Positions 34,784 to 45,115 of a stretch of 64,000 nt of DNA are shown in pieces. The position numbers were made by a program, and so were the translations under genes. Below the pieces are notes generated by a model. The model ran no database searches. It was not told the origin of the DNA and worked only from the letters and a program-made list of their open reading frames with translations. This DNA is from Sporobolomyces roseus. Taxonomy: Eukaryota > Basidiomycota > Microbotryomycetes > Sporidiobolales > Sporidiobolaceae. The DNA lies in contig JADILM010000001.1 of the NCBI GenBank assembly GCA_016617785.1, positions 434,001 through 498,000 on the forward strand, given 5' to 3'. The number at the start of each line of letters is the position of its first letter. Position 1 is the stretch's first letter.

Positions 34784-35270
34784 ATGCTCTACCACTCTGT
34801 AACCTTTTGTTCGCTGTCTTACCCCCTCCTCCCCTCTCTTTCACTGTCGCTATTTCTTCGTAGGATTCTTATATTCCCCTCTCCGCTTATCTACTTTCAC
34901 ATTGTTTGTACCAACCCTTTTCCCCCGTCACACTTTCTTCTCTCTACTTTACCCTATGATATGTTTGTTTCCAACTCTTACCACCTCTACCCTTTTTCGC
35001 TTTCTTGCTTTCGACCTGTTGAGATCTTTTGCTTTTCTATTTTACTCCCGTAACTCCCCCCTCCCTACTCAGCAGCTTGTCGCGTTGGAATAATGTATTG
35101 TTCAGAACCTACTCTCCTGCGAGAAAATGAGAGAATGTCGGTAAGAAATGAGAGCGTGAGGAGTTTAGGGAGCAAAAGTCCGCTATCCGACCAGAGCGAA
35201 TTCGCCCTTTTCTTGTTTCCTATCTCTCCCTCCTTCCACATCCTCCGATTCCTCTCGCTTACTCTTCAAG
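34784..35270. other. T/C-rich 3' flank of the bHLH gene
   Basis: About 300 bases after the bHLH stop are strikingly pyrimidine-rich, consistent with a long 3' UTR. The last 180 bases would hold the promoter of the dehydrogenase gene. No coding frame recognised. Confidence 0.5.
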
Positions 35271-37698
35271 ATGTTATCAAGAACTCTCCGTACCTCTACA
35301 AGATCAGCTGCGTTCTCTAGGGCGCTCTCTTCGACCCCCCACCTTCGCGCATTAGCCGACATTGAAGCCATGGCAGCGACCAAGCAATGGCAAGGAACTC
35401 ACACTGATGGGAAAGATACCACTCTACTATCAGGTGGAGAGTACATCACTGGTTCAACTCAGGAATGGATCGAAGTTCACGACCCTTCGACACAAAGAGT
35501 TCTTACGAGAGTACCGGAAACGACTCAGGAGGACATGACTAGGATCGTAGACAAAGCAGAAGAGGCTTATCATGAATGGAAGGACTCGAGTATCCTCAAA
35601 CGTCAAGCCGTTATGCTCAAGTAAGGCTTCCCCTCCCTCTTCCTCCTCGAAATCTTTATCGGGACTCCGTTTTCACTGACCATACTCCCTTTCGTTCCTC
35701 ACTCGAACTTAGGTTTCAAGCGCTGATCCGCGAGCACCACGACGATATCGCTCGCTCAATCGTTCTCGAACAAGGTAAAACTTTCGCCGATGCGAAAGGA
35801 GACGTCCTTCGAGGTCTTCAGATGAGTCTCCTCTCTCTCCTTTTGCGATCCTTTCGAAGCGAAGGAAGCTAACACCCTTCAGCTTGTCGTCTCTCTTACG
35901 TGGTCGAGACGGCATGTGGAATTCCTAGTTTGTTGATGGGAGACAAATTGGAAGTTTCGAAAGATATGGATACCTACACTCGAAGGGTTCCTCTTGGTGT
36001 CGTCGCTGCTATCTGCCCGTACGTATCACTTTCCTATCACCTGTCTACTGCGTCGAAGATCGGCGTCGACTTCTCGATCTGTCGAATCGTTCACTGACTT
36101 TCCCATACCCTCTTCCTTCCTCGCACAGCTTCAACTTCCCCGCTATGATTCCTCTGTGGGCGATGGCGATGGCTACTGTTACCGGAAACTCTCTCATCTT
36201 GAAGCCTTCTGAACGAGACCCTGGAGCAGCTATGATTCTCGCAGAATTAGCTGAACGAGCAGGTATGTTCCTCTCCCTCTCTCTCGTCACTCACATTATC
36301 ACAGCACACTAATAGTGCGCCCATTGTGACTGTAGGTCTACCGAAAGGAGTTCTCTCGATCATGCACGGAACTGTACCTCCAGTGAAATTCCTCTGCGAA
36401 GAACCTCGAATCAAAGCGATTTCGTTCGTCGGTGGAGACAAGGCTGGTCAATACATCTATGAGACTGGAAACAAGAATGGAAAGAGGGTACAAGCTAACT
36501 TGGGCGCTAAGAGTACGTTCTCCTTCGTTTTCCGGACGAAAGGTGTCCTGTCGAAAGGAAAGAGGATCTGACTGTTTCTGCTTCTCTCTCGTGTCACTGG
36601 TTAGATCACTGTATCTTGATGCCTGATGCGAACAAGAACTTTGCTTTGAACTCGATTGTCGGTGCTGCTTTCGGTGCAGCTGGTCAGCGATGCATGGCTC
36701 TCTCAACTCGTACGTCGTCTTCACTGATGCTCACTGACGTGTTCCGAAGAATCATACTAAGCTCAGTCTTCCCTGTGTCCAGTCGTCACGATCGGAGAAT
36801 CGAACGATTGGATTCCTGATTTGGTCAAGCGAGCGTCTCAACTCAAGGTCGGAAACGGTTTCGATCCCGAGACTGAAGTGTACGTTGACCTCCCATATTC
36901 GTCGACTTCCTTCTGACACAAGACTGACGATTATGAGCCGTCGACAGTGGACCTCTCATTTCTCCAGCTGCGAAAGATCGAGTCGAATCCCTCATTCAAT
37001 CATGTGCGGATCAAGGAGGAAAGATTGCACTCGATGGACGAGGCGTCAAGGTTGACGGATATCCAAAAGGTAACTTCGTTGGACCTACTATTCTCGAAGC
37101 GACAACGGAAATGGATTGCTACCAGTCAGTTTCCCTCTCCTCTTCCCTATGTTCCTTTCTGTTTCGAGCATTCGAGCGAGACACTGACTATTGAATTGTT
37201 TCGCTGCACAGACAAGAAATCTTCGGACCCGTTTTGACCGTCGTCAAGGCGAAGGATCTTGATGATGCTCTCGCTTTGATCAACCGAAACCGCTGTGCGT
37301 CTCTCGTTTCAGCCATCTTCCCTTTGAATCGGAACTAATCAGCTTTCGGATCTGCTGCAGACGGTAACGGAGCCTCAGTGTTCACTCAATCTGGAGCAAC
37401 CGCTCGCAAGTTCGAAAAGGTTGTCGAAGCTGGACAAATCGGAGTCAACGCTCCCATCCCCGTCCCATTGCCCATGTTTGCGTGGTCCGGTAACAAGGGT
37501 AGTGTCTTGGGAGGTGCCTCCCTGTACGGTCAAAGAGGATTGGACTTCTGGACTCAATTGAAGGTAAGCTCAGTTTCTTCTGTGAGCGCTCGAGTCGATG
37601 CTCATGTCTTCCTTTCTTTGCAGACCACCACTTCTCTCTGGCGCGCTGAAGATGCTATCGATTCCAAGGCTACTACCGCTATGCCAACGCAAAACTAG
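35271..37698 (+). CDS. Methylmalonate-semialdehyde dehydrogenase (ALDH6 type), mitochondrial
   Basis: Eleven exons (35271-35620, 35713-35821, 35900-36018, 36129-36262, 36336-36512, 36605-36709, 36783-36879, 36948-37124, 37212-37294, 37361-37563, 37624-37698) give 542 aa. The enzyme oxidises methylmalonate and malonate semialdehydes to propionyl- and acetyl-CoA in valine and pyrimidine breakdown. The presequence MLSRTLRTSTRSAAFSRALS fits mitochondria. Family signatures are ICPFNFPAMIPLWAMAMA, SFVGGDKAGQYIYE, the catalytic Cys in AAFGAAGQRCMALST, and CYQQEIFGPVL. Ten introns are present and nine are GT-AG. The second (35822-35899) fits the protein only as an AT-AC intron, which yields GDVLRGLQVVETACG. 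The best GT-AG alternative (35814-35882) gives an off-consensus ACRLSY insertion instead. Confidence 0.95.
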
Positions 37699-38187
37699 GT
37701 TTTCTTTCGTTTTAGGTTTCGCTCGCAGTTCTCCTTGTTGCTCTCTGTTACTTTTACGCCCCTTATAGCTCCTTGTCGACAAATGAAAGCAGTTGCAGTC
37801 CTCTACGCACTCGTCTGCTGCTTCGTGGCAATGAGCAAATCGAGCGAGTTTCGACGAAAAAGCGAGTTTCGCAACAGCAGCGGATTTACGCCGGCTGAAA
37901 CCGTGGGTATCAGGTATGCGACAATCGAGTCGAAGCAGAGAAAGCGACGAGATTGAGCTGGAAGAAACTAGAATTTTCTCGGTTCGACTTGCGGAATATT
38001 CGAGAAGTTCTTTGAGTGGATGAGCGAATCGCTTCCTCTTTCTCTTCCCTCCTCACGACTCGCCAACTTCACTTCAAACCCACCACAAGCTCAAGGCAAC
38101 TAGTCAAACCTAATCAAGCACCAGTAGCAAACCTATAGAAGAACCAACTACGTCACCCCCACTACTTTACATCTAAATTCCTCAAAA
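37699..38187. other. Intergenic, contains the J-protein promoter
   Basis: The left part is the 3' flank of the dehydrogenase. The right part carries a heat-shock-type element, listed separately, and a C/A-rich leader ending ctcaaaaATG. Confidence 0.55.
37971..38010 (+). promoter_or_regulatory. Putative heat shock element
   Basis: Positions 37994-38006 read GAAtaTTCgaGAA, three perfect alternating nGAAn units with 2-nt spacing, the arrangement bound by trimeric Hsf1. A second pair, GAAttTTC, starts at 37971. The element lies about 180-215 bp before the start codon of a Sis1-type J protein, a usual heat-shock target. Confidence 0.65.
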
Positions 38188-39677
38188 ATGGGTGGGAAAG
38201 ATTACTACAAGGTTCTCGGCGTCGACAAGAATGCAGACGATGCTAAGATCAAGTCAGCTTACAAGAAGATGGCGATGAAGTTCCATGTACGCTGATTCCC
38301 GCTAAGTTGAGGCTCATTCGAGCGAAAGTACTGATACTTCGTATTGAAATGTTTAGCCCGATCGAAACGCTGGAAGCGAGGAAGCCTCGAAGAAGTTCAA
38401 GGAAGTAGGAGAAGCATATGAAGTGCTGAGTGACAAGGATAAGAGAGCAGTATACGATCAAGTGAGTCCACCTTACTGCCATCTCTCGAATTCGCAGAGC
38501 TGATTTCGTTCCTCAAACAGTACGGAGAAGAAGGATTGAAAGGTGGCTTCGCAGGAGGATCTCAGGGTGCAGGAATGGGAGGAGGCTTCAACCCTTTCGC
38601 CGGTGCTGGAGGAGGAGGAGGAGCAGGAGGTTTCCCCGCTGGATTCTCATTCGGAGGGGGTCAAGGTGGATTCTCGCCGAGTGATCCGAACGACATCTTT
38701 GCGAGTCTCTTCGGCAGTATGGGTGGTATGGGAGGAATGGGAGGCATGCCGAGTGGAGGAGGAGCGGGTTCGAGACGAAAAGCTGCAGGAGGGAACCCAT
38801 TTGCGTCGATGGGAGGTGGAGGAGGATTCCCCGGCGGGTTCGGAGGAGGTATGGGAATGGATCTTGACGACGACGATATGATGGGAGGAGGATCTGCACC
38901 GAAAAAGCCCCCTCCAGAAATCAGTGAGTTCGCATTCGAGTTTCGTCGATTCGTTCATGTCTCGTTCAACTCGCTGATAACGTCTTCCCTTTCGTAGCGA
39001 AACCTCTACCTGTCGCTCTCGAGGATCTCTACAAGGGTACGACCAAGAAACTCAAGATTACGAAGAAATTAATGAGCGGTAGAGAAGAGTCCAATGTGCT
39101 CGAGAGTAAGCCGTTCATCCCTTCACTTCAACTCAATCGAATGGTCACTGACGAATCCGCTCGCATAGTCAACGTCAAAGCTGGATGGAAAGCTGGAACC
39201 AAAGTTCGATTCGCTGGAGCAGGATCTGAAACTCCAGGAGGAGCGCAAGATATGGTGTTCGTTATCGAAGAGAAGCCTCACGCAACGTTCAAGCGAGAAG
39301 GAGACGACCTCGTCTACACGCTGCAAGTGCCGCTAGTCGACGCTCTCGCCGGACCAGATGGAGGAGGATCGCCTGCTCGAACCCTCACGCACCTCGATGG
39401 TCGAACAATCAGCTACAACGTCCCCTATCCTCGAGGAGGAGGTTCACCGCTCAAGCCTGGTCAAGTCATTCGTGTTGCCAACGAGGTAAGCTCTCATTTC
39501 TCGGTTTTCGTTTCCCCGAGCATTGACTGACTTGCCCCTCTGATCTCACAGGGTATGCCTATTACTCGCAAGAACTCGCCGAAGCCAAAAGGAGATCTCC
39601 TTATCAAGATCGACGTTGTCTTCCCTCAACGAGTCACCGCTTCGCAAGCAGAGGGTCTTCGAAGAGTTCTCGGCTAG
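38188..39677 (+). CDS. SIS1: Sis1/DNAJB-type (class II) J-domain co-chaperone
   Basis: Six exons (38188-38286, 38357-38461, 38521-38923, 38998-39105, 39169-39485, 39552-39677) give 385 aa. J proteins of this class stimulate Hsp70 and hand over unfolded substrates in the cytosol and nucleus. Residues 1-68 are the J domain, with [20 protein letters not shown] and the HPD motif split by the first intron (FH|PDRNAG). Residues 70-205 are an extended Gly/Phe/Met-rich linker, containing [17 protein letters not shown]. Two beta-barrel substrate domains follow, with [39 protein letters not shown] and [20 protein letters not shown]. There is no zinc-finger domain, so it is class II rather than Ydj1-like. 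A heat shock element lies upstream. Confidence 0.96.
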
Positions 39678-40093
39678 AGCAACGTATCGTCCCTTTCTTC
39701 ACTTCATTCCCCTCAGTACATATCATCACTTCGTTCCTTTCCACACTACATCCTCGACTCTCTTTCGTCTATACCCCTTCCTTCGTCCTTTTCAGTTTGA
39801 GCAGTACCAACTTCTGCAAATAGCGCAGAGAACTTCACTCGATATAGGTTCGAGCTACCGTGAGATCACCGTGAAAAGCGCTTGTGAGAGGTGAAACGAG
39901 TAAAAGTCGCGATAAGTTCGTCTTTCTCCGAGCTGGTGAACGAGAGACTTAGTTTCAGACGGATGACGAGGCTACAGATTAAGATGTAAGCAGTATAGGG
40001 AAGTGAGTGATACACGGAATGGGATGCTAAGGTAAGGGGGAAAGAGCGAAATCGACGAAGCGCTTTATACAGAACCGAGAAGCCTTTTCCAAA
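39678..40093. other. Convergent intergenic region, no gene seen
   Basis: This is the 3' flank of both the J-protein gene and the oxidoreductase gene. It starts C/T-rich. No coding frame or structure recognised. Confidence 0.5.
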
Positions 40094-41580
40094 CTATTCC
40101 GAAACCCGAATGACAACCTTTCCCTTTGCTCGACCACTCATGCTCCTCTCGTAAGCTTTCTTTGCATCTTCGAAAGCGAAAACTCCGTCCAAATTCGGTT
40201 TGATCGAACCTGCGAAACGAGTCAAAGCGAGCGGTCAGTTACGGAAGGAGTATCTGTGCATTGATGTAGAGAGCCACTTACCATCTCCGAGCATGCGAGC
40301 CATCTCGTCTGCGTTCTCTTGCTATTCGATCGGAATAAATCTGAGAGTCAGTATCTCTGCGAAATCGAATAGCTTGCGAGGAAGAGACGGGCTTACCTTT
40401 GTCAACATCCACAGAAACTTGTATTTCCTTCCGACTCCTCCAGCCCATCCAGGTCTCAACATAGCTCCCATGAGGAAACCAGCAGCGTGAAGGAGACTTT
40501 TAATCGATCCGTCCATGTGAGGTCCCGCAATATCAGCGTAGAGTCCTTTCGGCTGTAGCGATGTCAATAACTTTCATCAGCCTTCTTCGTCGAAATAAAC
40601 AAGGAGATATCTGGAGCTCACCGAGAGATACGAAGCAGAATTTCGGTAGAGTTCTTGCACTCCGACCGTGTCAACGATCAAGTCGAAAGGCTTCTTGTCC
40701 TCCTCGACGTGTCGTTTGAGCTGATCTTGGAGAGGAGAAGCGGTGTAGTCGAATATCTGTACCGAAGGAGAGAGGGATTGAACGAGTTCACGAGAAGCGG
40801 GCGAGCAGGTGGTGTAAACTTGGTAGCCGTAAGCTGTAGCGATCTGTACGGCATAGGGACCGACTCCACCACTTCCACCGTTCTATCGCAGCAGACGAAA
40901 GAGTGAGCAGTGCAGCCTTGTTGCGAGAAAAGCTTTTTGCGAAAGACTCACGATAAACACCTTCTTTCCCTCGTCGCCCTTTCGCTTCAGACCTCCTTCG
41001 TTGATGAGCGAGAAGAAAGCGGTATGTGCAGCCAAAGGTACGGCTGCGGCTTGTTCGAACGACACGGATTCTGGCTTGCGACGAAGGAGGGATTTGTCGA
41101 CGAGAGCGAATTCGGCGAGCGTTCCTGAGCCGCTCTTCATGCTGATTCCGTGTACCGATATCAGATGACACTCAAGGAGAGTGAGATACGACGAGACTTA
41201 CACATTCTCAGCTGGTATGATTCCGAATACTTCATCTCCTAAATTCAAATCCGTTCCCGACAAATCTCCTTCGATGATGACACCGCTCACATCTGACTCT
41301 GGTACGCAAGGAGTCTTTTGCATCCAACTGAGAGGAGGAACACTCATGGTTTTCCATCCCACAGGCTAAAACACAGCACCACTTGTTCAGTTCTAGAAAA
41401 GCTGTACGAGAGATGAGACGAAGGGCAACGTACGTTGAGTGAGATAGCTCTGACTTTGACGAGAACAAGATTCGCGGAGGGGGCAGGTCGAGGATAGTTG
41501 GATTCGAGGTTGAGAACTTTCGAAGGGTGTCCTTTTGATCGATAGACCCAAGCTTGCATGGTAGATGAGGTAGTAGACAT
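40094..41580 (-). CDS. NADPH:quinone oxidoreductase-like MDR protein (RTN4IP1-like)
   Basis: Seven exons (41580-41434, 41365-41202, 41141-40952, 40882-40622, 40552-40397, 40321-40282, 40209-40094) give 357 aa. It belongs to the zinc-free branch of the medium-chain dehydrogenase family. The N-terminal GroES-like domain contains MQAWVYRSKGHPSKVLNLES and CVPESDVSGVIIEG. The pair SVSFEQAAAVPLAAHTAF comes before the Rossmann fold. The nucleotide-binding loop is NGGSGGVGPYAVQIATAYG, followed by IVDTVGVQELYRNSASYL. No structural zinc Cys cluster is present. The C-terminus, GKVVIRVSE, is typical. The substrate cannot be told from sequence. No clear mitochondrial presequence is encoded in the first exon. 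Confidence 0.9.
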
Positions 41581-42844
41581 ATTGAACTGTGGGCGAGAGG
41601 AGATGTATAGGAAGAGAGGAGAGGAGATAGCTCAGCGAATTTGAATTTGAGGAGCCCTTTACTCGAAATAAAGTTGATAAGCATCTGCCAGATCTCCGAA
41701 CTATTCTATACCCGAGACCGAAAAACTTCTCCGAAGACGAGGCTTTGTGAGAGACGACTTTGGTGAGCAGCGCCGAGTCTACAGCGAGATTCTTGAGCTT
41801 CGGGCGTCGGAGATAGTCCTTCGTGAGCGTCAGGACAGAGCTGAGCATGTGTTGACGAGTGCAATTCGCAAGCGGACATAGACGAGCGACAGTCTTCGAA
41901 GTTCGGAAGATTCGAATAGGCAGAGATCTCGATCGGAAACGAAGTTGACGGAGACGCTGAGCATGGCGATGAACACGTGATCCAGCGGAGTGAATGCGAG
42001 ACGGAGAAGCTGATTGAGGTAGGATTGAAGAGTGCGCGAGATTGAGAGCGAGAGTTTCGTTTGCTTCGAAACAGGATCATGTCATCATGCTCAACGAAAG
42101 TGGTCAGCTCTGCTCAACGTGGGTTATCTGAAACTTGCTCTCCACCCGTATTCGCTCCACCTCCTTCCCTGAGTCCAGCTCCTCGTCCATTCAACGGCAA
42201 GATTTCCTCTTTCTTCTCAATCTAGCTCGACCGATTCCTGGCAGACAACGTATCCAGCTCGTTCGTATAGTCAAGAGACTGCCTCAGAGCTAGTATCGTG
42301 CTGGCGACTTGGGCTGAGAGGCTAGCGTGAGAATGTTGGGAGAATCGAGTGAGAATGAAGACAATTCGCTTTCCTCGCAATAAGTAACCATTCCTTACAA
42401 TTGTGCTGTCCTTTAGACCATTTTGGAGTGAGTACAAGAAGCGAAAGAACGTACAAGACGAAATGAAAGTGAAGTGGAGAAGAGAGAAGAGTTCGCAAAT
42501 TTGCAAGTTCCTCTTCCTCACCCTCGCAAAATCGTCCAAATCGCGTTCAATTGCTCGCTCGCCTCCGCATGATCATGAAATACGATTTGTTATTCTCAAA
42601 CTCAAACAGGGAGAGATCTACAGGAGGCGACTCGCGCAACTAAAGCGAGAGAAAGATGAGAACTGCTCTTGCTGGTCGTCGATTCGTCGAACTCGACAAG
42701 GGACCAGCACGGCAACAGACCTCGATCGTCGTCACTGTCGAATCTACTTCGCCGCGGCAACTCCGTTAATGATGAGCACGCGATGAATCCCTAGCTCCTT
42801 GCTCTCTCTCTCTCTCTATCCTTCTCGTCACCTCAAGGGAAAAG
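41581..42844. other. 1.26-kb divergent intergenic region without a supported gene
   Basis: This lies between the oxidoreductase (minus) and the small gene at 42845 (plus). Open frames exist, such as 124 codons at 42080-41706 on the minus strand, but none shows family motifs, sensible composition or clear splice partners. A CT repeat sits at 42800-42820. Confidence 0.45.
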
Positions 42845-43531
42845 ATGCCCCCTCGAATCCTTCGACCTCGACAGAGCACTGGATTCTCCGAATATATGGG
42901 CGAGCTTGATGAGGAGAATCACGCACACTCTGAACGCTTGCGAGAGCGAGAGGAAGTGAGTCTTGCAGTGCTCATGACTTTCGTAGCTGTGCGTCGAGCT
43001 GACTATCCTTCTTCTTGACGTAGGCTGAGGTCGAAAGCTTGAGGACGCAGTTCCGTCATGCGACGGATGAGATTGAGCGACACAGGTTGCTCGCGGTGTT
43101 GATCCCTCTCATTGAGAGCACGATCGGAACGGGTAAACTGACCGTACGATCCAATTCCTATCGTTGCAAAGTGCCGCAGTGATACGTCGCTGATAAGCTG
43201 TTACATTTGTCAGCTCGTCTACCACGATCCGGGGCAAAGGAATCCATACTTCGAATACGTACCGAGGACCCATCGATTTTTCCGACTTGACCCTGCAGGC
43301 TCCCGATCAATTCAAGAGATTCACTTCAGTGACAAGCCAACGCGAGAACCTTACACTTTCTCAAGGTTGAATCTCGATACTGGCAGGCATGTCCGTTCGA
43401 CCATGTCCGGACGATCCGCAATCAATGTGCAAAATACTTTCGCCCCGCTCCCTCAACGCTCTATCGGGCATCGACTTGCCGCCATTCATGGGATCGATCG
43501 AGACGCTTGGATGGGGAATGCGGTGGTTTGA
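42845..43531 (+). CDS. Hypothetical 182-aa protein, three exons
   Basis: Exons 42845-42955, 43024-43143 and 43214-43531 join in frame to MPPRILRPRQSTGFSEYMGE and end DRDAWMGNAVV. The first two exons are rich in Glu/Arg and predict one long charged helix (HSERLREREEAEVESLRTQF, then RHATDEIERHRLLAVL). The third is mixed, with YHDPGQRNPYFEYVPRTHRF and TMSGRSAINVQNTFAPLPQR. Both introns are 68-70 nt with normal GT-AG ends. I recognise no family. The reading is supported by clean phase through three exons and codon use like the neighbours'. It could be missed by gene finders because no single exon exceeds 106 codons. Confidence 0.6.
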
Positions 43532-44187
43532 GGCGGAACAGAGTTGGAGGAAAGGAATCAGCTCTGATTTTATTTCCTTTGTTTCGAATCTTGTCGCTTT
43601 GTTCCGTCGACGAATCTGTACTTTGCCACGTATCGTTTGACCTATGTCGAAGAGAAGTGTCAATATCGCTGCTTCGTCGGCCTAAGCCCAAGGGAGAGGC
43701 AGCGAGGCATCGCAAAATCTTGTTCTCGTTTCGGAAAAGATGCCACGTCAATGCAGCGATCACTCCGTCGCCCAGCTGTAGGCCACTGAGAGAGACTCTG
43801 GTCAGCACCTGTCTTCCGATGCCTTGTGAGCTCCATTCAGTCGTGTAGTCAGAGGAAGAGGGGACGATCGCTCACCTTTACTGACTTCTGCCTCGAATCT
43901 TGAGCCCCTACAAGATCCTTTCGTTGCACTGATATCTGAAGAATACTCGGGCTGCGTAGAGCTGCAGCATTTAGCCGCGAGAGAGCTGTAGAGCCCGGAA
44001 GAGCAGAGAGAAAGTGGACAGAGGCGAGGAGAACAGGAGCAGCTCGATTCGAAAGTTCGCGGGGTAGCCTGAGCTGTATGATCATACAGAGCGTGAGATT
44101 GTGAGATTCGAGTGAGATGTAGGAGAACAAGGTGCATCTTCTCCTCCCTAAGAAGTTTCTCTCTCCCCATCCCGATCAACTCTCAAG
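43532..44187. other. Intergenic, no gene seen
   Basis: This is the 3' flank of the small hypothetical gene and the promoter of the cytochrome oxidase subunit gene. Minus-strand open frames here (for example 43808-43461) look like chance. Confidence 0.45.
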
Positions 44188-44702
44188 ATGCTCGCCCGAT
44201 CTTCGCTCCTCACTGCTCGATCTGCTCTTCGTCAGGCTCCTGCCAACCCGGCTATGCGTCGAGGTCTCCACGTTGACAGTGAGTCCTTCCCTTCTCCCCT
44301 TCGAAATCGCTTCATCTTTCTCGATCTATACTACTTCCGGACTCGTACTGACTGGCTTAATCTACTCTTCAGATGTCATCAACAACACCACTCCCTTCGG
44401 TACGCCCATACTTGTCTTGTCTCTGTTGTGTTCTCGCCTCTTAGTTTGATGAGGGAAAGGACTCGCTTCACTTCTATAGAGCGCTCGCTGACCATTCATG
44501 ATTCATTGCAGATCAAACCAATGGTGCCAAACTCGGTTTCTACATGGTCTCGTTCTTCGGATTCGGTTTCGCTGCTCCTTTCCTCGCCTCTGCTTTCCAA
44601 ATGTACGCATCTCTCACCTCTCCCCCTCTATCCTCCGCGAGAGTGGTATACCAATAGCTGATCTATACCTGCCTTCGGTACAGCTGGAAGGCTTCCGCTT
44701 AA
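44188..44702 (+). CDS. COX8: Cytochrome c oxidase subunit VIII (mammalian VIIc)
   Basis: Four exons (44188-44278, 44373-44399, 44512-44602, 44684-44702) give 75 aa, the expected size. This small subunit of complex IV spans the inner mitochondrial membrane once. The presequence MLARSSLLTARSALRQAPAN is basic. The mature part starts LHVDNVINNTTPFDQTNGAK, matching the VIIc family. The single membrane helix reads GFYMVSFFGFGFAAPFLASA, and the protein ends FQIWKASA. One internal exon is only 27 nt and the last is 19 nt. Confidence 0.93.
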
Positions 44703-45115
44703 ATCCACTTCCCTTCTCTCACCCACTCGTTTACTCTTCTTCCCTCCCTCCATCGATTTCAGTAGACCGCGCAATCGAGTATATCAATCCAGCTCTATCA
44801 GGCAATACTCAGGAGAGCACAAAGCCCCTGAGCGAGCGAAGAGAGTAAGGTCTGCAAGAAGCTGTTGGATGAGTTTCGTCGCTTCGCTCGAGTTAACAGA
44901 TCTTCTCGCTCAATCGACCTCTCTCATGCGCTCTCGACGCGGCATACAGGTAAAAGCAAAGATTCGATTCGTTCACGAGAGTAAGTGCAAAACAAGCAAG
45001 CGATTCCGATTCCAAGAGGTTGTGTTTCAAGCAAGAAGTGATTCCTTTTCCGTTTCCTTTCCGTTATCCAAGCAAGCGATTTGTCTCTTCCTTTCCGTCC
45101 AAGTAAGCGTGTCTC
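44703..45115. other. Convergent intergenic region with a short direct repeat
   Basis: The motif CAAGCAAGCGATT occurs twice (near 44990 and 45070), with looser copies between and after. Otherwise this is the 3' flank of two convergent genes. Confidence 0.45.

Noticed and set aside
41706..42080. A 124-codon ATG open frame on the minus strand upstream of the oxidoreductase
   Set aside because: Composition is Ser/Arg-rich like antisense noise, there are no motifs, and no splice path connects it to the neighbouring gene.
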